A stretch of 64,000 nt of DNA from Rhizohabitans arisaemae (GTDB taxonomy: Bacteria > Actinomycetota > Actinomycetes > Streptosporangiales > Streptosporangiaceae), in NCBI RefSeq assembly GCF_025996515.1, contig NZ_BLRH01000055.1:372001-436000 (forward strand). Reading direction: 5' to 3'. Both the position numbers and the translations under genes were made by a program. Below are positions 33,339 through 41,806 of the stretch, piece after piece. Positions within the stretch are counted from its first letter, which is position 1; each line of letters starts with the position of its first letter. Below the pieces are notes generated by a model, which saw only the letters and a list, made by a program, of their open reading frames with translations, was not told the DNA's origin and ran no database searches.

Positions 33339-34376
33339 CTAACCGCCGGGGACAAGGACGGCCCGCCCGTTGATCTTTCCCCGGCCAAGCAGGTCGTAGA
33401 CGTGGAGCGCCTCGCCCAACGGGAAGCGCTCCACCCTGACCTTGATCGCGCCACGCCGCGCCAGGTCCAGCACCTCGATCAGCTCGGGCCTGGTCCCCCA
33501 GTACGGTGTGGCGACGTTCACCGCGTAGTTCGTGGTGCCGAATCCGACCGGGACGACGCCCGCGCCGATCCCGATCAGCGTCAGATCCCCGTCGATCGCG
33601 CAGAGCGGCACGGCCAGCTCGACCGTCGTGGAGGCGCCCACGAAGTCCAGGACCAGCTGGGCGCCGAGCCCGCCGGTCACCGCGCGGATCTCCTCCACCG
33701 CCCCCGGATCGGCCCGCATGGCCAGATGCGCCCCGCTCGCCTTGGCCAGCTCCAGCTTCTCCTCGGCGATGTCCAACGCGATCACCTGCGCCGGGGTGAT
33801 CGCCCGCAGGATCTGCACCGCCATGTGCCCGAGTCCCCCGACCCCGATCACCACGGCGGTGCTCCCCGCCCAGAGCTTGCCGAGCGAGCGCTTGATCGCG
33901 TGGTACGGCGTCAGCGCGGCGTCGGTCAACGGCGCCGAGTCCACCGGGTCCAGGTCGCCCAGCGGCACCAGGTGCCGGGGCGAATCGACGATCATGTAGT
34001 CGGCCATCGCCCCGTCCCGGCCGAGGCCCGGCTGCTCGATCCCGAGCTCGTCCAGCCTGGTGCAGTAGTTCTCCCGCCCCTGCGCGCAGTGCCGGCACAG
34101 CCCGCACCCCCACGCCGCGTACACCGCCACCGGCTCCCCGGCGGAGAGCCCGGTGACACCCGGCCCCATCGCGGCCACCCAGCCCGTGCACTCGTGACCC
34201 AGCGTGAAAGGCAGCGGCCTCCCCATGGCGCCCGGAGTCTCCATGATGTGCAGATCGGAGTGGCACACCCCCGCCCCCGCCACCTTGACGAGCACCTGCC
34301 CCGCCTCCGGCTCGGGTACCGCCACCTCGCGGATCTCCGGAAGGCTCTCCGCTCGATGAAGCTGAATCGCTCTCAT
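33339..34376 (-). CDS. Zinc-dependent alcohol dehydrogenase (MDR family)
   Basis: 345 residues. Catalytic zinc ligands are in GAGVCHSDLHI and GHECTGW. The structural zinc cysteines are in WGCGLCRHCAQGRENYC (four Cys). The Rossmann glycine motif is VVIGVGGLGHMAVQIL. This is a typical tetrameric NAD-dependent medium-chain enzyme that oxidises alcohols or reduces aldehydes. It lies upstream of the aldehyde dehydrogenase in the same direction, 147 bases apart, so the two may act in series on one alcohol. Confidence 0.93.
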   Translation of the reverse strand: MRAIQLHRAESLPEIREVAVPEPEAGQVLVKVAGAGVCHSDLHIMETPGAMGRPLPFTLGHECTGWVAAMGPGVTGLSAGEPVAVYAAWGCGLCRHCAQGRENYCTRLDELGIEQPGLGRDGAMADYMIVDSPRHLVPLGDLDPVDSAPLTDAALTPYHAIKRSLGKLWAGSTAVVIGVGGLGHMAVQILRAITPAQVIALDIAEEKLELAKASGAHLAMRADPGAVEEIRAVTGGLGAQLVLDFVGASTTVELAVPLCAIDGDLTLIGIGAGVVPVGFGTTNYAVNVATPYWGTRPELIEVLDLARRGAIKVRVERFPLGEALHVYDLLGRGKINGRAVLVPGG

Positions 34377-34523
34377 AAATCCCCCCTGACCTCACCATAT
34401 CCAGGCGACAGCCCGCTTCGACCCACCCCTCCTCAAGCCGCGCCCACCCGGCCGGGGTACGGGCTTCGCCACGCCCACGCCGCCTCCGGCCGTACGGCCC
34501 CACAACGCGCCACACCCCGCCGA

Positions 34524-34870
34524 TGATCGTTGCGCTGTGCATTCCCCGAGGGGCGCACACAACACAACGATCACCCCCGCCAGGCGGACAGAGCCACCCT
34601 TGCCCCCGACCCGGCACAGCCCGAACCCACCCCGATGATCATTGCGCTGTGCATCCCCTGAAGGGTGCGGACAGCGCAACGATCACTCTGCGCCTGGGGT
34701 ACGGGAACCACGCCGGGTCGATGGCGCCGCGCCGCCCGGATGATCGTTGTGGTGTGCAACCCCCGGAGAGTGCGCACAGCCCAACGATCACCCGCTGCGC
34801 GGACACCGAATCGCCCGCGTGATCGTTTGCGACGTGTGCACCTGGAGAGGTGCGCACAGCGCAACGATCA
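34524..34870. repeat. Four ~50-bp palindromic elements
   Basis: Four near-palindromes lie at 34524-34573, 34636-34685, 34741-34790 and 34820-34870. Each starts TGATCRTT, ends AACGATCA, and carries GCGCTGTGC or a variant opposite GCGCACAGCGC or a variant. Each could fold as a long imperfect hairpin. Centre spacings are about 112, 105 and 80 bases. They fill the 572-base gap between the alcohol dehydrogenase start and the MFS gene stop. They resemble REP/BIME-like intergenic elements in form. No gene is visible in the gap. Confidence 0.8.
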
Positions 34871-34948
34871 TCCGCTGTACGGGCTCACGCCGCGCCGATC
34901 ACGCGGGCTGCAACCCGCCCGAGCCGCCTCGGCCGTACCCGGATCGGT

Positions 34949-36070
34949 TCAGCGGGTGGCCCGCGCCAGCCGTACCTTGACCGGGAAGGCGACGGCGAGG
35001 ACCGCGGCGGCGACGAGCGCCACCGCGACCGGGATCGCCGGTGTCCCAGCGACCCCGACGACAACCCCGATCACCTGCGGGAACACCACTCCCCCGGCCA
35101 TCGAGGCGACCAGGACGCCCGCGATCCCCTGCTGCGGCGCCACCCCGGTCCGGGTGAGCCACATCAGCAGAGCCGGGAAGACCGGCCCGATGAACAGACC
35201 GGTCAGCGCGTACGCGACCGGAGCCACCGAGGCCGACATGGCCAGAGGCAGCACCGCGGCGGCGAGCACGAGGCACACGAGGATCAGGTTCGAGGAAGAG
35301 AGCCGGCGGCTGAGCAACGGGATCGCCAGCCTGCCCACGGCCAGGCCGCCCCAGAAGAGCGCGGTGAGCTGGGCCGCGGCCGACGACGCGTACCCCAGGC
35401 CGGTGAGATGGGAGGACTCCCAGGTGCCGATCCCGGTCTCCACCCCCGCGTAGACGAATGCGATCGACGCGAACGCCAGGAACCGGGCGCGACCCCCGGT
35501 CTTTCCCTGGGGCTCCACGGACGGCTCCGCCCCGCTCTCCGTTCCCGCGGATCCGGCGAGTCCGCGCAGCGGACCGCAGAGTACGGCCGCCACGGCGACC
35601 AGGAGAAACGTGTACCGCTCCAGCCATCCCACGATCAGCGGCCCGACGACCGCCCCCACCCCGTAGATCGCGTGCAGCAGGCTCAGCAGAAACACCCCGC
35701 GACGATCGGCCCACCGGACGAACACCGCGTTCAGGCAGAGGATGAGGCCTCCGTACCCCACCCCGGCGAACACCGCCGCCCCGAGAAACCCCGCCCACAC
35801 CGGCGACCACGCCATGCCCAGGCATCCCGCGACCACGCAGGCGACCAGGGCGGTGAAGACCGTCCGGGTCTGCTGGAACACGAAGCCGAAGAGCAGAATC
35901 GCGGCGAGCGCCCCGAAGCCGTAGGCGCCGACGGCCGTCCCGCTCGCGGCGGAACCCAGGCGAAACGCCGACTGAATCGCCGGAAGCGCGGCTCCGAGGC
36001 CGGCCGTGGCCACGCCCAGGGAGAACGACATGGCCAGGGAGGCGACCACCGGGCCGGTCGCGGCCCTCAC
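34949..36070 (-). CDS. MFS transporter
   Basis: 373 residues from a GTG, with 11-12 hydrophobic helices and little else. It is short for the superfamily but complete in appearance. Loops contain the usual basic residues (RWADRRGVFLLSLLHAIYG near residue 115), and the C-terminal half starts after a ~30-residue cytoplasmic linker (GTESGAEPSVEPQGKTGGR). It resembles FucP/YfkF-like sugar or drug permeases of actinomycetes. No substrate is indicated. Its own promoter region is the AT-richer stretch beyond 36071. Confidence 0.85.
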   Translation of the reverse strand: MRAATGPVVASLAMSFSLGVATAGLGAALPAIQSAFRLGSAASGTAVGAYGFGALAAILLFGFVFQQTRTVFTALVACVVAGCLGMAWSPVWAGFLGAAVFAGVGYGGLILCLNAVFVRWADRRGVFLLSLLHAIYGVGAVVGPLIVGWLERYTFLLVAVAAVLCGPLRGLAGSAGTESGAEPSVEPQGKTGGRARFLAFASIAFVYAGVETGIGTWESSHLTGLGYASSAAAQLTALFWGGLAVGRLAIPLLSRRLSSSNLILVCLVLAAAVLPLAMSASVAPVAYALTGLFIGPVFPALLMWLTRTGVAPQQGIAGVLVASMAGGVVFPQVIGVVVGVAGTPAIPVAVALVAAAVLAVAFPVKVRLARATR

Positions 36071-36251
36071 CGGGCGACAGTCAGGAGTGCCCCGACACGG
36101 TGTCGTCCCGCGCTGATACCTCCCGTATCAACTGTCATATCTCTGCACGATAGTCACAGATCACCACCAGGAGATAGGGGCATAATCTGCCCAAGATTCC
36201 TACATAGTCGAATAAGTCGCCTTATAGATCTTTAAAAGTGACGATGGCGAC

Positions 36252-36938
36252 ATGGCAGCACGTAGGCTCTTCCACGGAACCGGCCCTGGAGTGATCACCC
36301 CCGACGGATGCTCGGTCGAGCTCTACCAAACGCTCGTCCCCAACGGGGAACCGCAGCGCATCCACGCCGCCGCCGGCGAAGGCGCGTCCATCCTGGAGCT
36401 CGGCTCGGGCACCGGCCGGATCACCCACGCCCTCCTCGCCCTCGGCCACGAGGTGGTCGCCGTCGACGAATCCCCCGAGATGCTCGCCCACATCCGCGGC
36501 GCCGAGACCGTCTGCTCCCCCATTCAGGCCCTGGACCTCGACCGGGAGTTCGACGTCGTCCTGATGATGTCCTACCTCGTCGAGCTGGCGGACGACGACC
36601 GCCGGAGGGCTCTCCTCGCGGCCTGCCGCAGGCACGTCGCCGACGACGGCTGCGTCATCCTGCAGCGCCAGCCGCCCGGGTGGTACGACAACCTGGAGCG
36701 GGGTTACGAGCGCTCGGGCGAGGGCTTCCGGTTCCGGATGAAGGGGTTCCACCGCCTCGGGCCCGATGTCGTGGAGGCGACCATGGAGTACGTCGTCGGC
36801 GAACGGGAGTGGACCCAGACCTTCGTCAGCCGCCGGATGGACGACGACTTCCTGGAGTCATGCCTGGCCGAGGTCGGCCTGACCGTGTCCGGTCTCCTCG
36901 ACGACGACCCCGGCTGGATCCGCGCCGTCCCCCGCTGA
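36252..36938 (+). CDS. Class I SAM-dependent methyltransferase
   Basis: 228 residues. Motif I ILELGSGTGRITHALLALG, followed by the acidic loop VVAVDESPEMLAHIRG and the post-motif VVLMMSYLVELADD, defines a small-molecule methyltransferase. The N terminus (RRLFHGTGPGVITPDGCSV) is unusual. An ATG nine bases upstream is in another frame. The next gene is a GNAT-aminotransferase fusion 81 bases downstream in the same direction, so the two may share a pathway. Substrate unknown. Confidence 0.88.
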   Translation: MAARRLFHGTGPGVITPDGCSVELYQTLVPNGEPQRIHAAAGEGASILELGSGTGRITHALLALGHEVVAVDESPEMLAHIRGAETVCSPIQALDLDREFDVVLMMSYLVELADDDRRRALLAACRRHVADDGCVILQRQPPGWYDNLERGYERSGEGFRFRMKGFHRLGPDVVEATMEYVVGEREWTQTFVSRRMDDDFLESCLAEVGLTVSGLLDDDPGWIRAVPR

Positions 36939-37019
36939 TCCGGAACCAAGCCTGCGAAGATCGCCCACGCACTAGGCTGGTGCTTCAAACGGGACAAACC
37001 TAGGCACGGGGAGATCGCC

Positions 37020-38732
37020 ATGGGTGGGACCGATCTGGAAATCCGCATGGCGACCGACGGGGACCGGGCGTGGATCCACCGGTTGCGGCACGAGGTGTAC
37101 GCCCGCGAACTCGGCCAGCACCCCACCAACGAGCAGGGCGTGCTGGCCGACGCCCTGGACGAGGCCAACGTCTACCTCGTGGCCGCCCACGGTGGCGAGC
37201 GCAGCGGCTTCGTCAGCGTGACACCGCCCTGGGCCGGGCGCTACGCGATCGACAAGTATCTCCGGCGCGACGACCACGGGCTTCCCGGCGACGGCGGCCT
37301 GTTCGAGATCCGCATCCTCACCGTGGAACCGGGCCGGCGCGGATCGAGCGCCGCGCCCCTGCTCATGTACGCGGCGCTGCGCTGGACGGCCGCGCACGGC
37401 GGGCGCCACGTCGTCGCCCTCGGCCGCGCCGGCATCCTCGGCATGTACCTCGCCGCCGGGCTGAGCCGGACCGGTGTCCCGGTGCGTTCGGGCGCGGTCG
37501 ACTTCGAGCTGCTCACCGGTGACGTCGCCGCCCTCACCGAACACGCCGTGACCCGGTACGGCGGGATGCTGCGCACGCTGGAGCCCCGGCTCCGGTGGCG
37601 GCTGGGCTTCCCCTTCCTGCCGGGCGCCGACGGCTGCGAGCACGGCGGCGCCTCCGTCGGCGCGCTGGGCCACCGGTTCGACACCCTCGCCGCGCACGGC
37701 GACGTCGTCCCGGCCGACGTGCTCGACGCGTGGTTCCCCCCGGCCCCCGGCGTCCTGGACGCCCTCGGCCGCCACCCGGACCGGCTCGCCCGTACCTCCC
37801 CGCCCGCGACCGCCGACGGACTCATCGAACAGGTCGCCGAAAGCCGCGGCATCCCCGCGGCGGCGGTCGCCGTGGGCGCCGGATCCTCGGACCTGATCTT
37901 CCGGGCGTTCCGCGGCCTGCTCACCCCGGCGTCCAAGGTCCTCCTGCTCGACCCCGCCTACGGGGAGTACGGCCACGTGACCGAGCGCGTGATCGGCTGC
38001 CGCGCCGACCGGTTCCCGCTGCGCCGTGCCGACGGCTGGCGCGTCGACCTCGACCGGCTCCAGGACGTCCTGCGGCGGCGCTACGACCTCGTGGTCATCG
38101 TCAACCCCAACAACCCCACCGGGGTCCACGTCGAGCCCGGCGACCTGCGCCGGATCCTGGAGACCGCCCCGGGCGAAACCCGCTTCTGGATCGACGAGGC
38201 CTACCTGGAGTACTCGGGCGAGGGGCGGTCACTCGAATCGTTCGCCGTGGCCTCCGGCAACACCGTGGTGTGCAAGTCCCTGTCCAAGATGTACGCCCTG
38301 TCGGGCCTGCGCGCCGCCTACCTGGCCGCCTCCCCCGGGTTCGCGGCCGAGACCCGCCGCTGGACCCCGCCTTGGGCCCTCGGCCTCCCCGCCCAGATCG
38401 CCGCGGTCCACGCCCTGCGCGACCCCGGCTACTACGCCACCCGCTGGTCCCAGACCCATGAACTCCGCGCCGGACTCGCCGCGGACCTCCGCTCCGCCGG
38501 ACCGGACCTCCACATCCACGAGTCGACGGGCAACTTCCTCCTCCTGACGCTCCCGCCCCACGGCGTGGACGCGGCGGGCCTGGTACGGGCATGCCGCCGG
38601 CGCGGCGTCTACCTTCGGGACCTGTCGGCCCTCTCCCCCGCCTTCGAAGGCCGCACGGTCCGGATCGCGGTCCGGGACGCCGCCGCCAACACGCGGATCG
38701 CCACGGCCGTCGCGGAGTCGGTCGGCGGATGA
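37020..38732 (+). CDS. Fusion of GNAT-type acyltransferase and PLP aminotransferase
   Basis: 570 residues. Residues ~1-205 resemble the N-acyltransferase branch of the GNAT fold, including FeeM/LuxI-like enzymes (HRLRHEVYARELGQHPTNEQ, then FEIRILTVEPGRRGSSAAPL). Residues ~225-570 are a fold-I aminotransferase close to histidinol-phosphate aminotransferase: VVIVNPNNPTGVHVEPGDL, then FWIDEAYLEYS, and the PLP lysine about residue 422 in SLSKMYALSGLRAAY. Such a fusion could make and N-acylate an amine or amino acid. The stop overlaps the next gene's start (ATGA). The product is not known. Confidence 0.85.
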   Translation: MGGTDLEIRMATDGDRAWIHRLRHEVYARELGQHPTNEQGVLADALDEANVYLVAAHGGERSGFVSVTPPWAGRYAIDKYLRRDDHGLPGDGGLFEIRILTVEPGRRGSSAAPLLMYAALRWTAAHGGRHVVALGRAGILGMYLAAGLSRTGVPVRSGAVDFELLTGDVAALTEHAVTRYGGMLRTLEPRLRWRLGFPFLPGADGCEHGGASVGALGHRFDTLAAHGDVVPADVLDAWFPPAPGVLDALGRHPDRLARTSPPATADGLIEQVAESRGIPAAAVAVGAGSSDLIFRAFRGLLTPASKVLLLDPAYGEYGHVTERVIGCRADRFPLRRADGWRVDLDRLQDVLRRRYDLVVIVNPNNPTGVHVEPGDLRRILETAPGETRFWIDEAYLEYSGEGRSLESFAVASGNTVVCKSLSKMYALSGLRAAYLAASPGFAAETRRWTPPWALGLPAQIAAVHALRDPGYYATRWSQTHELRAGLAADLRSAGPDLHIHESTGNFLLLTLPPHGVDAAGLVRACRRRGVYLRDLSALSPAFEGRTVRIAVRDAAANTRIATAVAESVGG

Positions 38733-39538
38733 CCCGCGTCGAGGATTTCATCCCCTACATCGCGGTCGCCCTGGTCGCGGGCGGGATCGGGGTGGCCCTG
38801 TCGGGCAACCGCGGGTATCTGCTCCGCTGGTGCGCCTGGGCCGTCGCCGTGCCCGCGGTCGTCGCCGCGCTCCTGCTCGGTCCCGGCGGGGCCGCGGTGC
38901 TCGCCGCGGCTGCCGCGGCGATCTGCGCCACCGAGTACGCGCTTCTGACCCGCCTCCCCCGGCCCGACCAGGCGCTGCTCACCGTGGTCGCGTCCGCGCT
39001 GCCCCTCGCCGCCTGGCTCGCCCCCGGACGTCTTCTCCAGGTCTTCGTCGCCGGACTGCTCGCCGTGGCCTTGGTCCCGGTCGTCGCCGGCGACGCCGAC
39101 GACGGCCTGCGCCGCCTCTCCCTGAACGTGCTGGGCGTCGTCTGGTTCGCCCCGCTGGTCGCGGTGGTGCTGCTCAACCCGGCCCTCGTCCTGGCGGTCT
39201 TCACGGCCGTGTCCGTCACCGACATCGCGGCGTCCTTCGGCGGCCGTTTCCTCCGCGGCCCGCGCCTGTCCCCCCTGTCCCCCGGCAAACACTGGAGCGG
39301 CGTCCTCGTCGGCGCCGCCGCGGGCCTGGCCGTCCTCGCCCTCCTCGGCGCCTTCACCCCGCTCACCGCCGTCGCGGTATCCCTGGGCGCCCCGGTGGGA
39401 GACCTCCTGGAATCCATGGTCAAAAGAGGGGTCGCCACCAAGGACTCCGCCACCTGGCTGGCCGACGCCGGCGGCCTCCTCGACCGCCTGGACTCCCTCC
39501 TCCCCACCCTCGCCCTATCCCTCCTCTTCTGCACCTGA
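38729..39538 (+). CDS. CdsA-like CDP-diacylglycerol synthase family membrane protein
   Basis: 269 residues with seven or eight helices. The C terminus carries the CDS-family signature in altered form: SPLSPGKHWSGVLVG, then KRGVATKDSATW and AGGLLDR, where the usual HGG is AGG. The family joins CTP and a lipid phosphate to give a CDP-lipid. Because the cell must also have a housekeeping CdsA, this copy, coupled to the acyltransferase-aminotransferase gene, may activate an unusual lipid. The changed His may alter activity. Confidence 0.78.
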   Translation: MTRVEDFIPYIAVALVAGGIGVALSGNRGYLLRWCAWAVAVPAVVAALLLGPGGAAVLAAAAAAICATEYALLTRLPRPDQALLTVVASALPLAAWLAPGRLLQVFVAGLLAVALVPVVAGDADDGLRRLSLNVLGVVWFAPLVAVVLLNPALVLAVFTAVSVTDIAASFGGRFLRGPRLSPLSPGKHWSGVLVGAAAGLAVLALLGAFTPLTAVAVSLGAPVGDLLESMVKRGVATKDSATWLADAGGLLDRLDSLLPTLALSLLFCT

Positions 39539-39757
39539 CCCTCCCAGGCACACCGCACCGAAAAGACTCACCCCGAAAGAGCCACCCCCGCAAGGACTCG
39601 CCTCAGAAGTCTTCTCTTCTCCGAACCAGGAAAAGACACCCCAAGCCACCACCCGGCTCACCGTGAACCCAAGCCAGAGTTTTCCGCGAGACAATTGATC
39701 ACCCATTGCCCCCTCGCCCCGGGCGAAGATGAAGAAGTCAACCCCAAGGCCGGGCGA

Positions 39758-40126
39758 AGCCCGCCCGGGGGCGTGGGGGCAACAACCCCCACAGCAAGAA
39801 CCCCAACCCAAAAGGGGGGCAAGGGGGCACAGCCCCCAAACCCACACCACAAGCCCCAACCGCAGAAGAAGACCGGACAAAGCCCGCCCGGGGGCGTGGG
39901 GGCAACAACCCCCACAGCAAGAACCCCAACCCAAAAGGGGGGCAAGGGGGCACAGCCCCCAAACCCACACCACAAACCCCAACCGCAGAAGAAGACCGGA
40001 CAAAGCCCGCCCGGGGGCGTGGGGGCAACAACCCCCACAGCAAGAACCCCAACCCAAAAGGGGGGCAAGGGGGCACAGCCCCCAAACCCACACCACAAAC
40101 CCCAACCGCAGGGGAAGGCTGGGCGA
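39758..40126 (-). repeat. 123-bp tandem array, three full units, beside tRNA-Ala copy C
   Basis: AGCCCGCCCGGGGGCGTGGG starts at 39758, 39881, 40004 and 40127, exactly 123 bases apart, and the first two units are nearly identical. Each unit has a GTGGGGG-CAACAA-CCCCCAC hairpin and several G5-G6 tracts on the plus strand. 123 is a multiple of three, so long open frames persist on both strands, but they are low-complexity repeats. The 39541-39757 part of the gap shows nothing. Confidence 0.9.
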
Positions 40127-40268
40127 AGCCCGCCCGGGGGCGTGGGGGCGGCAGCCCCCACACGTGGAGGTTCCAGGAGGTCATCCTCCTGGGATAAATG
40201 ACGAGACTCCCACCGGCGAAGTAAGCCCCGAAGGGGCTTACAAGCAGGGGGAGCCCAGGAGAGTCTCG
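40127..40268 (-). repeat. Structured hairpin block downstream of tRNA-Ala copy C
   Basis: From 40136 to the tRNA this is identical to the block beside copy A (2241-2373): the outer stem at the tRNA end, the GTAAGCCCC hairpin, the CCAGGAGG hairpin and the GTGGGGGC hairpin. Its far end runs straight into the 123-bp tandem array, whose fourth, partial unit it contains. Confidence 0.85.
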
Positions 40269-40341
40269 TGGAGCTATGGGGATTCGAACCCCAGACCTCC
40301 TCCATGCCATGGAGGCGCGCTACCAGCTGCGCCATAGCCCC
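40269..40341 (-). tRNA. tRNA-Ala(GGC), copy C
   Basis: Identical over 73 bases to the copies at 2374 and 7967, including the G3-U70 pair, GGC anticodon and A73, with no encoded CCA. Unlike A and B, its upstream sequence is different. Confidence 0.97.
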
Positions 40342-40387
40342 TTGGTGCCCCGCAGGAAGGTCATGTCCTTCTCAGCGGTGCGTGGTA

Positions 40388-40417
40388 AGTGTATCGGACT
40401 TCGTCTGCTTGGACGAA
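40388..40417 (-). promoter_or_regulatory. Possible promoter of tRNA-Ala copy C
   Basis: On the reverse strand TTCGTC (40412-40417) and TACACT (40388-40393) are separated by 18 bases, with the tRNA beginning 47 bases after the -10. The -35 match is weak, and there is no second copy to support it. Confidence 0.4.
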
Positions 40418-40458
40418 TTCGTTTGGGGTGGTGCCGGGTTCGGGGTGTGCGGGACCGG

Positions 40459-40501
40459 GTGTACGGCTTGACGTCTCCGGGTCGCCGTGTCAGCCGTACA
40501 C
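40459..40501 (-). terminator. Terminator hairpin after the histidine phosphatase gene
   Basis: GTGTACGGCT (40459-40468) pairs with AGCCGTACAC (40492-40501), and pairing extends inward by TGAC/GTCA with one bulge. It starts nine bases beyond the phosphatase stop and separates it from the tRNA-Ala promoter region. Confidence 0.65.
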
Positions 40502-40509
40502 GTCTGGGG

Positions 40510-41124
40510 TCAGCGGTCGTCGCTCGCGACGGGTTCGGGGAGGGTCCCGGCGTTGTGTTCGAGGAGCCGCCAGCCTTCGCGGCCTTCGGCGAGGACGGAC
40601 CAGGAGCAGTTGCCGAGTGGGCCGAGGTTGTACCAGAGGTGGTCGGGGAGCCGGAGGAGGCCGGCGATGCCGAATCGGAGGGCCGCGCCGTGGGAGGCGA
40701 GGACGAGGAGGCCGTCGGGTTCGAGCCGGTCGAGCCAGGTGGTGATGCCGTCGGCGACGCGTGCGGCGACGGCGGCGACGGTTTCACCTCCGGGCGGTTC
40801 CCAGGCGGCGTGTTCGGCGGGCCAGCGCTCTTTGATCTCGGGGCCGGTGAAGCCTTCCCATTCGCCGCCCGATCGTTCCCGGAACGCCTTGTCGGTGTGG
40901 ACGGGCACGTCGGTGAGGCGGCTGAGCGCGCTCGCGGTGTCGTAGGCCCGCTGGAGGTCCGATGAGACGATCATGGTGGGGCGCAGGGTGGCGAGGAGGG
41001 AGGCGGCGCGTGCCGCCTGGGCGAGCCCGGTCTCGTCGAGGGGGATGTCCGCGTGGCCCTGGAACCGGTGTTCGATGTTCCAGAGTGTCTGCCCGTGCCG
41101 CCAGCAGACGATCCGGCGGCTCAC
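40510..41124 (-). CDS. Histidine phosphatase (phosphoglycerate mutase-like)
   Basis: 204 residues. The phosphohistidine motif CWRHGQTLWN is near the N terminus. The second Arg is in VSSDLQRAYDTA, the acidic catalytic position in SGGEWEGFTGPEI, and the second His in VLASHGAALRFG. It is a cofactor-independent-looking branch-1 enzyme, probably a phosphatase of small metabolites. The ATG overlaps the rsfS stop (ATGA). This rsfS-phosphatase pair after nadD is a common actinobacterial order. Confidence 0.93.
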   Translation of the reverse strand: MSRRIVCWRHGQTLWNIEHRFQGHADIPLDETGLAQAARAASLLATLRPTMIVSSDLQRAYDTASALSRLTDVPVHTDKAFRERSGGEWEGFTGPEIKERWPAEHAAWEPPGGETVAAVAARVADGITTWLDRLEPDGLLVLASHGAALRFGIAGLLRLPDHLWYNLGPLGNCSWSVLAEGREGWRLLEHNAGTLPEPVASDDR

Positions 41125-41537
41125 TCGGCGGTTCCGGCGCGCGGTTTCCGCGAGCGCTGCGCCGCCGCCAGGGCGACGGCCGGGGGCAGGTCGATGAGCG
41201 GGCAGTCCTTCCAGAGGCGTTCCAGCGAGTAGAAGACCCGGTCTTCCTCGTGCTGGACGTGGACGACGATGTCGATGTAGTCGAGCAGGACCCAGCGGCC
41301 TTCCCGTTCGCCTTCGCGCCGGACGGGCTTGGCGTCGGCTTCGACGCGCATGCGTTCTTCGATCTCGTCCACGATGGCCCGGACCTGGCGGTCGTTGCTC
41401 GCGGAGCAGAGCAGGAACGCGTCGGTGATGACGAGCTGGTCGCTCACGTCGTAGGCGATGATGTCGTCCGCCAGCTTGTCCGCCGCTGCCTCAGCGGCCA
41501 CGGTCACCAGCTGAATCGCTCTTTCGGATGCGGTCAC
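41121..41537 (-). CDS. rsfS: Ribosome silencing factor RsfS
   Basis: 138 residues, the family's usual size: ERAIQLVTVAAEAAADKLAD, then DAFLLCSASNDRQVRAIVDEI and GRWVLLDYIDIVVHVQHEED. RsfS binds ribosomal protein L14 and keeps subunits apart when nutrients are low. It starts with GTG and is cotranscribed with the histidine phosphatase. The nadD gene lies upstream in the same direction, but here an alpha/beta hydrolase gene of opposite direction is inserted between them. Confidence 0.95.
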   Translation of the reverse strand: MTASERAIQLVTVAAEAAADKLADDIIAYDVSDQLVITDAFLLCSASNDRQVRAIVDEIEERMRVEADAKPVRREGEREGRWVLLDYIDIVVHVQHEEDRVFYSLERLWKDCPLIDLPPAVALAAAQRSRKPRAGTAE

Positions 41538-41806
41538 GATGCGGCTTGTTCCTCCATGTGAGGGCTTGTCAGAGAGTTGTCCGGGAACTCCTGGGACGGG
41601 GTGTCCCGAGCAGCTGCCCGTTATCGGGGTTCTCCCGATCAGCGTACCCGCCCGCGCCCCCTTTCTCGTGACCGTTCATTCAGCGCTTACCCGCCGGGCC
41701 CGCCCGTCGCGGTGCCACGCCGGGCGCTCCCGCACCGTGAGGCCGGTCCGTTCGGCCGGTGGTGAACGTCGCCTTCCCGATATGACGCGGCGGCTATCGT
41801 CCGCGT

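Noticed and set aside
34524-34870. CRISPR array
   Set aside because: The four units are palindromic along their whole length, unevenly spaced and few, and no cas gene is nearby.
39758-40126. CRISPR array
   Set aside because: The 123-bp units are contiguous with no unique spacers between repeats.
39658-40337. Repeat-protein-like frames over the 123-bp array
   Set aside because: The period is divisible by three, so frames stay open on both strands with equal plausibility. The composition is pure Pro/Gly/Thr/Gln or Cys/Trp/Leu repeats, and the frames run through the tRNA.
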